The position numbers and the translations under genes are program-made. From Planctomycetaceae bacterium (GTDB lineage Bacteria > Planctomycetota > Planctomycetia > Pirellulales > UBA1268), in assembly GCA_002862165.1 (NCBI GenBank), contig PKCL01000192.1, positions 1 through 7,252 of the forward strand: a DNA stretch of 7,252 nucleotides, read 5' to 3'. This document shows, piece after piece, positions 1 to 5,453 of the stretch (positions are counted from its first letter, which is position 1; each line of letters starts with the position of its first letter). The notes under the pieces were generated by a model. That model saw nothing but the letters and a program-made list of their open reading frames with translations. It did not search any database and was not told the origin of the DNA.

Positions 1-329
1 TTCAAGAGCTCAAGACGAGCCTCTCCCCAGAACAACTTGTTGAGTCGCTTCTTTATCCATCAAAGCGGATTGATAAGAACTACGCACAAGTAACAGTGAT
101 TACGAATGATGGGAAACAGCATACTGGTATGCGAGTGTCTGAAGATGACAACCAACTCCTCCTGCGCAACCTTGCTCAACCAGCACCAGTATATTTTCAA
201 AAAGACGATATTGATGAGATCTTCGAATCCCCTATTTCTCTCATGCCAGAAAATCTAGTCCGACAGCTTAAAAATCGACAAGAATTTGATGACCTCATGC
301 GATATGTACTCGAGGTTCGGAAACGATAG
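1..329 (+). CDS. C-terminal end of a planctomycete/verrucomicrobial heme-binding-domain (dehydrogenase-type) protein, 5' truncated by the window
   Basis: The frame is open from base 3 to the TAG at 327-329 and gives about 108 residues. The segment 'SPEQLVESLLYPSKRIDKNY', followed by a V-x-V-x-T-x-DG turn, a 'G...E.....LLLR' strand pair and a closing 'SLMPENL......EFDDLMRYV', matches the end of the putative heme-binding domain found in large secreted Pirellula/Verrucomicrobium proteins (TIGR02603-like). In those proteins a CxxCH c-type heme motif lies just upstream, which would be outside this window, so heme binding is not seen here. Family members usually also carry a PQQ/NHL-type dehydrogenase propeller and are exported. 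The GTG at 96 is inside the conserved domain and is not a real start. The gene ends only 17 bp before the tRNA-derived repeat at 347. The family call is from motif memory. Confidence 0.75.
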   Translation, partial: QELKTSLSPEQLVESLLYPSKRIDKNYAQVTVITNDGKQHTGMRVSEDDNQLLLRNLAQPAPVYFQKDDIDEIFESPISLMPENLVRQLKNRQEFDDLMRYVLEVRKR

Positions 330-346
330 CCGATCAAGCGAATTCC

Positions 347-404
347 AAATACCGGATGTGGGACTTGAACCCACACGCCCTTGCGGGCAAAAGATTTTGA
401 ATCC
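347..404 (-). pseudogene. Displaced 3' fragment of tRNA-Leu(CAA), probable att site (left end)
   Basis: This stretch matches 2934-2991 at 56 of 58 positions. On the minus strand it covers part of the 5' anticodon stem, the anticodon loop with CAA, the long variable arm, the T arm, the 3' acceptor strand and the discriminator A. The 5' acceptor strand and D arm are absent, because similarity stops abruptly at 405. The two differences (357 and 392) fall in the acceptor and anticodon stems and would weaken pairing, as expected for a fragment no longer under selection. It cannot form a tRNA. Confidence 0.8.
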
Positions 405-504
405 GAATGTAGTTATTAGTCAGGATTCAGTTGGACTTCGGTTATCGTATTTTGCCAACCTAGTGAACTGCAATCAGTGCTACTGAAGCAAGTAATTTAT
501 TGAC

Positions 505-514
505 TTGTCTGACA
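505..514 (+). repeat. TTGTCTGACA motif, candidate left arm-type recombinase site
   Basis: It differs by one base from TTGCCTGACA, which occurs twice at 2841-2862 inside the other end of the element, in the same orientation. It lies 100 bp inside the left tRNA repeat. Related CCGACAG and CTGCTGAC words follow at once. Arm-type sites of tyrosine integrases are typically short direct repeats at such distances from the core. The assignment is inference. Confidence 0.35.
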
Positions 515-774
515 GTCTACCCGACAGCCTGCCTGCTGACGGTGCAATTGTTCAGGGATGGGACCATCGGGCCCTCAAGAGCCAACGCCCCTCGCTTACA
601 TTATTCCCCTCTGGGATTTTGACCCAGAAACCTTTGTCCTTAGTGAAGCAGAAATAAATACTTATACTCAGGCTGTGACTACTAATCGTTCATCTCCTTC
701 CTGTTCCATATCCTCTAATACGATCTGTCGATTCATCCATTTTCCTGAAGCATGAGGATTCTCTGCAATTCTAA

Positions 775-803
775 TTCAAAGATTGTTCGGCCTTACATAT
801 AAC
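775..803 (+). promoter_or_regulatory. Possible sigma70-type promoter upstream of the HTH-repeat gene
   Basis: A TTCAAA -35-like hexamer (775-780) and a TATAAC -10-like hexamer (798-803) are separated by 17 bp. They match the consensus at 4 of 6 and 5 of 6 positions. A transcript from here would have a leader of roughly 175 nt containing both copies of the TCAGAGTCCTA repeat. Planctomycete promoters are poorly defined, so this is tentative. Confidence 0.25.
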
Positions 804-828
804 GACATCTAAAAAAATAAGCTTATCG

Positions 829-876
829 TCAGAGTCCTATAAATTATTATGGCAGCCAAATTCTCTCAGAGTCCTA
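829..876 (+). repeat. 11-bp direct repeat TCAGAGTCCTA, two copies 37 bp apart
   Basis: Identical copies occupy 829-839 and 866-876, between the candidate promoter and the start of the HTH-repeat gene. They could be operator half-sites for that DNA-binding-like protein, or chance. There is no further evidence. Confidence 0.3.
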
Positions 877-987
877 ACCTCTTCATGATGAGTTAATCAA
901 AATATTTCCGTAGCCTAAAACCTTAATTCGTATGAATCTCTCAAAAGAGTTACGGGTGGGTCTTAAATTTTGTGAGCAATAGGATCG

Positions 988-1890
988 ATGTACGAACTTC
1001 TGCCTCCATCCTTTTACCCAGAAACAAATTATTATTTGCTGGTTAAGCTTGCAGATTATTGTCAATTTAAAGGCGTTTCTGAAAAAGAATTCGACAGACT
1101 TTGTTCCGAGGTCGCCTCAAATCGATCCAAGTCGAAGGACATCAACAATTTACTTCTTGAATTAGGCACTGATGCAAGCTGGGAAAAGATAAAGACCAAA
1201 CGCGATGCAGTCGATTCACGTTCTGTTGAAATACGAAAATGCTATCAAATTCTTTTAGAAGAAGAGCTAACACAAAAACATTCTTTAGACCGACTTGTTA
1301 AAGAATTTCAAATCAGCACAAGTGAAATAAAAGCAGCACTACAACCAATTCTCAACAAAGAAAAAATCAAGGACCAAGAACGTACTGATTGGATTCTCTG
1401 GGACTATGGTCCTTGCCTAGCCGAACACGCGGGCAACACATCTGCGACCTTCGAAGAGTTAGCAGACAGATATGGTGTTTCGATAACATCAGTAAAGAAA
1501 AAAATTAAATCTTGGAAATACCTTAAAAATCACCTTAATCATGATTGGGTTCCTAATTATCGAATCTATAAGTTTCAAAATGGTCTGAAATGGTCCGGCC
1601 GTATCGGTGAGCTGGTTAATGATTATCGTAAATCAGTAACGATCATGACAAAAAATGAAGCCAAAGAAATATTGGGCAAACTGTATGGCTTTCGCATTGA
1701 TCAAGTTGAAGTTCTCATCAAGCGTTTTCCGCGAGAACTCATCTCAAAGGATTGGGATGATATTTTTGACAATTGCAGCAGTGCGGGAGAGGCATATGAG
1801 CGACTGCAATTTACTTACGGAGTTTCAGAATGGGAAGTAAAAGAAGCCATTCGTTCATGGGACCCGCTGACTGGCACGTTCCTAGATTGA
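988..1890 (+). CDS. Unknown protein made of about five helix-turn-helix-like repeats
   Basis: I do not recognise this 300-residue protein. It is soluble, rich in Lys/Glu/Asp/Trp, and has no signal peptide or membrane segment. A degenerate unit of about 25 residues recurs at 16-41, 98-121, 154-176, 222-246 and 267-291. Each has the form (L/A)-x2-Y/F...(G)-V/I/F-S-x3-(V/I/F)-K-x2-(I/L)-x-S/R-W/F, for example 'ELADRYGVSITSVKKKIKSW' and 'RLQFTYGVSEWEVKEAIRSW'. The later units are spaced by DW-containing linkers (134, 186, 255). The pattern resembles homeodomain or sigma-4-like HTHs, so nucleic-acid binding is inferred, not shown. No tyrosine-recombinase R...HxxR...Y signature is seen. ATG 988 is the first start after an in-frame TGA at 973-975. 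AGGA at 981-984 is a close, weak ribosome site. It lies inside the tRNA-bounded element and overlaps the end of the convergent cupredoxin gene by 9 bp. Confidence 0.8.
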   Translation: MYELLPPSFYPETNYYLLVKLADYCQFKGVSEKEFDRLCSEVASNRSKSKDINNLLLELGTDASWEKIKTKRDAVDSRSVEIRKCYQILLEEELTQKHSLDRLVKEFQISTSEIKAALQPILNKEKIKDQERTDWILWDYGPCLAEHAGNTSATFEELADRYGVSITSVKKKIKSWKYLKNHLNHDWVPNYRIYKFQNGLKWSGRIGELVNDYRKSVTIMTKNEAKEILGKLYGFRIDQVEVLIKRFPRELISKDWDDIFDNCSSAGEAYERLQFTYGVSEWEVKEAIRSWDPLTGTFLD

Positions 1891-1896
1891 ATCTAG
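1882..1896. other. 15-bp palindrome spanning both convergent stop codons
   Basis: CTAGATTGAATCTAG is a perfect 7+1+7 inverted repeat. It includes the TGA of the plus-strand gene (1888-1890) and, as CTA at 1882-1884, the TAG of the minus-strand gene. As RNA it would be a 5-bp AU-rich stem with a 5-nt loop and no U-tract. That is weak for a terminator, but its position between convergent genes suits a bidirectional signal. Confidence 0.35.
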
Positions 1897-2661
1897 TACG
1901 GTGATGAGCCCGTGCATTGCTCGATGAAACTGGCACTGATAATACAGTTGATCTGGAGCGCTAGCGGGAACCGTCCACGCAAATCTACCACTCGTTTCTC
2001 CTGAACCAGAAAAACCCGTCGTGAATCTGTTCGTCGAACTGTAACCCGGACCGGAAGTTTGCAGATGGAACGGATGGCCCGGAATCTGGAGATCAAAGAT
2101 GTATGTGCTACCGCGACGTACGACTAGTTCAGGATTTTTGACACCACCAATCGAATATCCACCAGAAACAGGACGCACCTCAAAAACTTCTTGAGTCGAA
2201 CGATGTGACTCATTCAGAATTACTGAGTTCTCGTTCCGAAGCGATTGAAAAATTGCACCTATCTGCCAAGTCGAAGTTGCAGCGATCTTATATCGAATAC
2301 CCGATCGTTCAATGATTACTGTATTACCAGTGTCCGACTCCGCGCCGATGGTTTGAAAACCATCATGACTTACCGCATGAAACGGCTTTGTCGAGTCTCC
2401 ATCGCTTATAGTTACTGGCTCGTTGTTTACGTACAACTGGCCCCCATCTAACTTTTTCTTGAGTGGAATTATGCCAGTCTGATTCACAATGGTCGTAAAT
2501 TCCGTTGGCGTATATTCGTAGTAACTAGAAGACGCTGCTACGTAGTCATCGCCACTACCCTCAAGTGAATCTGTCGCCTGACTGGCGGACAGTGCTATTT
2601 TCCGATCCAGTTTTTCTGACCGCAGTATGCTGCAAGTGTGCTGATTGAATTTGTAACTCAT
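1882..2661 (-). CDS. Cupredoxin-like domain protein of the marine-phage structural type
   Basis: A 259-residue protein. The C-terminal domain (about 167-257) has a 'NPELVVRRGSTYIFDLQ' strand pair, 'GHPFHL' at 195-200, 'TVPASAPDQLYYQC' at 230-243 and 'QFHRAMHG' at 244-251. This pattern recurs in virion and tail-associated proteins of marine myophages, especially cyanophages, and in uncultured marine bacteria. Candidate type-1 copper ligands are His196, Cys243, His246 and Met249; the His-to-Met spacing is shorter than in plastocyanin. The N-terminal part has a Ser/Tyr-rich stretch (about 36-50), then 'TTIVNQTGIIPLKKKLDGG' and a beta-rich region, also reminiscent of phage structural proteins. 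There is no signal peptide, which argues against a periplasmic electron carrier. No Shine-Dalgarno precedes ATG 2661. A TATAAC box lies 5 nt upstream of the ATG, so a leaderless message is conceivable. Copper binding and virion role are inference. Confidence 0.75.
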   Translation of the reverse strand: MSYKFNQHTCSILRSEKLDRKIALSASQATDSLEGSGDDYVAASSSYYEYTPTEFTTIVNQTGIIPLKKKLDGGQLYVNNEPVTISDGDSTKPFHAVSHDGFQTIGAESDTGNTVIIERSGIRYKIAATSTWQIGAIFQSLRNENSVILNESHRSTQEVFEVRPVSGGYSIGGVKNPELVVRRGSTYIFDLQIPGHPFHLQTSGPGYSSTNRFTTGFSGSGETSGRFAWTVPASAPDQLYYQCQFHRAMHGLITVLDSI

Positions 2662-2840
2662 AGATAGTTATATAAGATGATTTAGCACGTGGGAGTATTT
2701 AACTTCAATCACTGACTTGATTCATAAGCCAACAGCTTACATTTTGGATTTTTCAGAAGTTAATTACAGTTTGGTTGCTGTTACCGAAATGATGTAGCTG
2801 AAATGTGCCCACGTTCGGGTAAACGACAAACCGGAACAGT

Positions 2841-2862
2841 TTGCCTGACATTTTGCCTGACA
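2841..2862 (+). repeat. Tandem TTGCCTGACA pair, candidate right arm-type recombinase sites
   Basis: Two identical 10-bp copies (2841-2850 and 2853-2862) with a 12-bp period sit about 70 bp inside the right tRNA repeat. A one-mismatch copy lies at 505-514 near the other end. One-helical-turn spacing of direct repeats is common for integrase arm sites or excisionase sites. The rest of 2662-2933 holds no gene that I can support. Confidence 0.4.
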
Positions 2863-2933
2863 CCCTGATGACTCCCAATCAGATGATCCGTAATGCACGG
2901 AATCAAAAAGTCTATTTTTACCCTACTCTGTTT

Positions 2934-2991
2934 AAATACCGGAGGTGGGACTTGAACCCACACGCCCTTGCGGGCAAAGGATTTTGAATCC
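2934..2991 (-). repeat. Right copy of the 58-bp tRNA-derived direct repeat (probable att site)
   Basis: Identical to 347-404 except at 2944 and 2979. It begins three bases outside the tRNA 3' end and ends within the 5' strand of the anticodon stem. The identity block therefore covers the usual attB location for tRNA-targeting tyrosine integrases, and this copy keeps the tRNA gene functional. Confidence 0.75.
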
Positions 2992-3019
2992 TTCGCGTCT
3001 GCCATTCCGCCACTCCGGC
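2937..3019 (-). tRNA. tRNA-Leu with anticodon CAA
   Basis: The minus strand folds into a complete type II tRNA of 83 nt. It has a 7-bp acceptor stem GCCGGAG/CTCCGGU (one G-U pair at position 1), a D stem GCG/CGC, an anticodon stem AAGGA/UCCUU with loop UUCAAAA giving anticodon CAA, a long variable arm GCCC-GCAA-GGGC, and a T arm GUGGG-UUCAAGU-CCCAC. The discriminator is A and the CCA tail is not encoded. It would read the UUG codon. A weak promoter (TGGAAA, 17 bp, TAATCT on the minus strand) may lie just upstream. It is the likely integration target of the element to its left. Confidence 0.95.
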
Positions 3020-3059
3020 TTGTATATGGAAGATTACGCCACGGCAGCCTAAATTTCCA

Positions 3060-3075
3060 GCAGCGGTCTCGCTGC
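3060..3075. other. GC-rich hairpin between the tRNA and the GlmU-like gene
   Basis: GCAGCG-GTCT-CGCTGC forms a perfect 6-bp stem with a 4-nt loop. It lies upstream of both divergent genes, so it could be part of the leader of either transcript or a protein-binding site. No T-tract follows. Confidence 0.3.
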
Positions 3076-3105
3076 CGCAGTGGAACGTCTGCTAGGGTTT
3101 TCTTC

Positions 3106-4368
3106 ATGGATATTTACGTATTCGAAGATTCTGAAGTCCTCTCACTTGGGCCACTCGTTGCTGCACGGCCGGCGTGCGATATCACAATTGGTACAAGTAC
3201 CCTTTACGAGATCCTTACTCAGCTTGGTGAGGTCAGGCGGCTCTTGCGACCACATCTGCAGCAATACATCGAAGACCTTGCGGGTACGCGAGCACCCTAC
3301 TGGGGATGCCACACAGATTCAAAGCACACCTTTCAGAAAAATTCTGACCATGTGCTTGTTGTAAACGCTCGCCTCATACCAAACCGCTCGAGCCTTGTTG
3401 CACTTCAAGAATTGGTTGATGCAAACCGCCGTGGAAAAATATCTGACGGTACGACAATAGTTGCTGCACTCCTTGATGAAAAAGAAAAAGAACAATTCAC
3501 GCAGACACACATATCCAGCAATCGACTACCTGAAGAACTCCTTGATGAAACAGATGCACCCTTCATTGATAATGAGTTACAACTCATTAAGTCTCCTGAG
3601 GACTTTCTAACCGCTCATGAAAAAACCATTGGGGACATGATCGAGCTTGCCATAGACTCTGGAAAATACACTGAATTACGCCCGGGTATTTTTCAGAACA
3701 GCAACATTGATTCGAGTAATGCAGCACGTATTGATGATTTCATATCTGTTCGGTCTGGACCAATTCTCATCGACGAAGATGTCACCGTGGGACCTTTCTG
3801 CTGTCTTGATGGGCCAATAAAAATTGGATCGGGAACACAGATTTATCCACACTCCTGGCTAAGGCCAGCTACTACTATCGGTCGAGGATGTCGTATTGCT
3901 GGTGAAGTCCTCTCATCTGTGATTGAAAATTTTTCTAATAAGGCACATGCCGGATTTCTCGGCCACAGCCATCTCGGTAGTTGGGTTAATTTTGGTGCTG
4001 GAACGACCACAAGTAATCTCAAAGTGAGCTATGGCCCGATCCGCATCCGTTCAAGCACCAATGATATTATTCAGACTCATCGGCAGTTTTTTGGGACACT
4101 ATGTGGCGATTTTACAAAGACTGCAATTCATACTTCTTTGCCCTGTGGCGCACTCATTGGCGCAGCTGCAACTCTCGGCGGCAATGTCACAAACTTCATT
4201 CGGCCTCTTTCTACAAAACTCGGAGACAGTCATCGAGAAACTACAGCCACTATTGAACAAGTTGTCACCGCCCTTGATAGAATGATGAATCGCCGTGGTA
4301 TTCAACTTCATCAAGCAGACAGAGACCTCATCACTGCTATTGCAACACTATCGAAACTGCCCTCGTAA
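3106..4368 (+). CDS. GlmU-like putative sugar nucleotidyltransferase / left-handed beta-helix acyltransferase
   Basis: A 420-residue protein resembling the 'alternative bacterial GlmU' group (TIGR03991-like), proposed to make UDP-GlcNAc from glucosamine-1-phosphate for peptidoglycan and envelope glycans in the cytoplasm. The N-terminal nucleotidyltransferase-like part (about 1-170) shows the group's 'FED......PLVAARPACDITIG' opening rather than the LxxGxGTRM loop of classical GlmU. The C-terminal part (about 200-370) has hexapeptide left-handed beta-helix repeats such as 'VTVGPFC', 'IKIGSGTQI' and 'TTIGRGCRIAGEV', then the diagnostic 'NKAHAGFLGHSHLGSWVNFG' with 'AGTTTSNLK' (278-306). A Gln/Thr-rich C-terminal helix follows. 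ATG 3106 matches where homologues begin and has AGGG at 3094-3097 eight bases upstream. In-frame codons upstream run through the tRNA gene and are not coding. Enzymatic specificity is inference. Confidence 0.85.
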   Translation: MDIYVFEDSEVLSLGPLVAARPACDITIGTSTLYEILTQLGEVRRLLRPHLQQYIEDLAGTRAPYWGCHTDSKHTFQKNSDHVLVVNARLIPNRSSLVALQELVDANRRGKISDGTTIVAALLDEKEKEQFTQTHISSNRLPEELLDETDAPFIDNELQLIKSPEDFLTAHEKTIGDMIELAIDSGKYTELRPGIFQNSNIDSSNAARIDDFISVRSGPILIDEDVTVGPFCCLDGPIKIGSGTQIYPHSWLRPATTIGRGCRIAGEVLSSVIENFSNKAHAGFLGHSHLGSWVNFGAGTTTSNLKVSYGPIRIRSSTNDIIQTHRQFFGTLCGDFTKTAIHTSLPCGALIGAAATLGGNVTNFIRPLSTKLGDSHRETTATIEQVVTALDRMMNRRGIQLHQADRDLITAIATLSKLPS

Positions 4369-4375
4369 TCAGTAA

Positions 4376-4389
4376 CCGACGTACGTCGG
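4376..4389. terminator. Palindrome just after the GlmU-like gene, possible hairpin terminator
   Basis: CCGACGTACGTCGG is a perfect 14-bp palindrome seven bases after the stop codon. It can form a 5-bp stem with a GTAC loop. No U-run follows at once, so it is a poor intrinsic terminator. It could equally be a protein-binding site. Confidence 0.3.
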
Positions 4390-4537
4390 AAAGGGTCTAA
4401 AAGGTCCGTTTATTTGAAAACATGTGATTTTAAAATTCTCTGTTAGGTTAATACCCTCGCGTGCGGTTTTTACAGTATCTATAATCATACTCACGCTAAT
4501 CCCATATTCTCGATATTTCAATTTCCTTCCATTGCCG

Positions 4538-4552
4538 AAAGGGATCGTTGTG
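4538..4552 (+). promoter_or_regulatory. Ribosome binding site that sets the GTG start of metF
   Basis: AAAGGGA at 4538-4544 precedes GTG 4550 by five bases. It decides between this start and the frame-open GTG at 4424, which has no such site and would add 42 residues absent from the family. Confidence 0.6.
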
Positions 4553-5428
4553 GCACCGCAAGAACGTTACGGAAAAGATTCATTCGAACTTTCTTTTGAA
4601 TTATTTCCTCCCAAAACTGCTGAATCAGAGGCTATGCTCTGGCAGACTGTTGATGAATTAATGGGGTTTGAACCCACACTTATTACCTGCACCTACGGGG
4701 CGGGAGGCTCGACTCAGACCAAGACTCTTGAGGTCTTGAACGGGGTTCACGTAAGACATCCATCTGTCGCTATTGCCAGCCATCTTACCTGTGTTGGCAG
4801 CACCACTGACCAATTGAGAGAATACCTCCGGAAAGCCGAAAAAACCGGTGTTAGCGCAATCGTCGCACTGCGAGGAGATCCACCGCAGGGAGAAACTGCG
4901 TTTACTCCAGTTGCCAACGGACTTCATTATGCTGTTGAGTTAGTAAATCTGATCAAGCAAGAGTTCCCTCAACTAAGAATTCTTGTCGCTGGCTATCCAG
5001 AAACACACCAGGAAGCAGTCAGCACTGATGCTGACCTTCAATTTCTTAAGCAGAAATGTGATGCGGGTAGCGATACGGTCGTCACACAACTTTTTTATGA
5101 CAATGCTGACTTTTTCCGGTTCCGGGAACGTTGTTTAGCAATTGGCATCACACAGTCAATTATCCCAGGACTCATGCCGGTAACGAATTTTAAGCAGATT
5201 CAGCGAATCGCAAACCTTTGCAAGGCTCGACTACCGAGTTATTTCACGAATGCTCTGGAAAAGGCTGGGGACGACGCAGATGCACAGTTTGAAGTAGGTG
5301 TTGAGTATGCAGCAAAACAGGCTGAAGAACTGATATCACAGGGCGTTCCTGGCATGCATTTATATGTCTTGAACAAGTCACCTGCCACGATACGTGTTCT
5401 TGAGCAGGTTGGCATGACAAGGCCATAA
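4550..5428 (+). CDS. metF: 5,10-methylenetetrahydrofolate reductase
   Basis: The enzyme reduces 5,10-methylene-THF to 5-methyl-THF with an FAD cofactor, supplying the methyl group for methionine synthase; it is cytoplasmic. With the GTG start the protein has 292 residues, the usual MetF length. Seen in order: 'SFELFPPKT' (15-23) with the Glu17 expected to be the catalytic acid, 'TYGAGGSTQTKTLEV' (48-62), 'HLTCVG' (78-83), the FAD-site signature 'ALRGDPP' (106-112), 'VAGYPETH' (147-154), 'TQLFYDN' (179-185), 'GLMPV' (207-211) and 'GVPGMHLYVLN' (265-275). All key motifs are intact. The frame stays open back to 4424, but that part encodes a hydrophobic stretch unlike MetF. A TATAAT at 4480-4485 could be a -10 element, without a clear -35. 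It converges with the response regulator, with 9 bp between stops. Confidence 0.95.
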   Translation: MAPQERYGKDSFELSFELFPPKTAESEAMLWQTVDELMGFEPTLITCTYGAGGSTQTKTLEVLNGVHVRHPSVAIASHLTCVGSTTDQLREYLRKAEKTGVSAIVALRGDPPQGETAFTPVANGLHYAVELVNLIKQEFPQLRILVAGYPETHQEAVSTDADLQFLKQKCDAGSDTVVTQLFYDNADFFRFRERCLAIGITQSIIPGLMPVTNFKQIQRIANLCKARLPSYFTNALEKAGDDADAQFEVGVEYAAKQAEELISQGVPGMHLYVLNKSPATIRVLEQVGMTRP

Positions 5429-5436
5429 GACCTTCG

Positions 5437-5453
5437 TCTACCGTGGTGGTAGA
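5437..5453. terminator. Hairpin between metF and the response regulator, possible shared terminator
   Basis: TCTACC-GTGGT-GGTAGA forms a 6-bp stem with a 5-nt loop. It includes the regulator's stop codon (CTA at 5438-5440) and starts eight bases after the metF stop. There is no U-tract on either side, so termination activity is uncertain. Its placement between convergent genes supports a bidirectional role. Confidence 0.35.

Larger units (their letters stand above)
405..987. other. Gene-poor left part of the candidate element
   Basis: No convincing gene is present in these 583 bp. A 65-codon open frame at 558-755 (+) has no good ribosome binding site, a Ser/Thr/Cys-rich C-terminal half and no recognisable motif, so it is probably noncoding or a decayed remnant. 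Other structure: a TTGTCTGACA motif at 505-514 that nearly repeats the motif at the other end, an 11-bp direct repeat TCAGAGTCCTA at 829-839 and 866-876 (37-bp period), and a possible promoter at 775-803 for the gene starting at 988. Confidence 0.6.
347..2991. mobile_element. Candidate small integrated element bounded by tRNA-Leu 3'-end direct repeats, with no integrase
   Basis: Seen: a 58-bp direct repeat (347-404 and 2934-2991, two mismatches) flanks about 2.5 kb. The right copy is the 3' portion of an intact tRNA-Leu gene running from the anticodon stem through the discriminator base and three flanking bases. The left copy is an orphan fragment. Known: tyrosine recombinases commonly cross over in the anticodon or T-loop part of tRNA genes, and the incoming element restores the tRNA 3' end while displacing the old one to the far side. 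This geometry is exactly that. Inside are two genes (988-1890 and 1882-2661) and short repeated TTGYCTGACA motifs near both ends. No tyrosine or serine integrase gene is present, so it is either a deletion remnant or an element moved in trans. A tRNA segmental duplication is the alternative. Confidence 0.65.

Noticed and set aside
286..486. 66-residue open frame on the plus strand
   Set aside because: It runs through the end of the heme-binding gene in another frame and then through the tRNA-derived repeat. Its sequence is tRNA in antisense, not protein-like.
558..755. 65-residue open frame on the plus strand inside the element
   Set aside because: There is no ribosome binding site and no recognisable motif, and the second half is of low complexity. 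Mentioned only as part of the gene-poor stretch.
405..2933. Integrase or transposase gene within the element
   Set aside because: Neither long protein shows the R...HxxR...Y residues of tyrosine recombinases, a serine-recombinase catalytic motif or a DDE pattern, and no insertion-sequence terminal repeats are visible.
2968..3105. N-terminal extension of the GlmU-like protein by 46 residues
   Set aside because: The extension would translate the antisense of the tRNA-Leu gene. ATG 3106 has a ribosome site and matches the family's start.
2781..3107. 108-residue minus-strand open frame
   Set aside because: It is the sense strand of the tRNA-Leu gene plus flanks, and the tRNA explains the openness.
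3843..3851. TTATCCACA, a perfect DnaA-box match
   Set aside because: It is a single copy inside the GlmU-like coding sequence with no cluster of boxes nearby, so there is no support for a replication origin.
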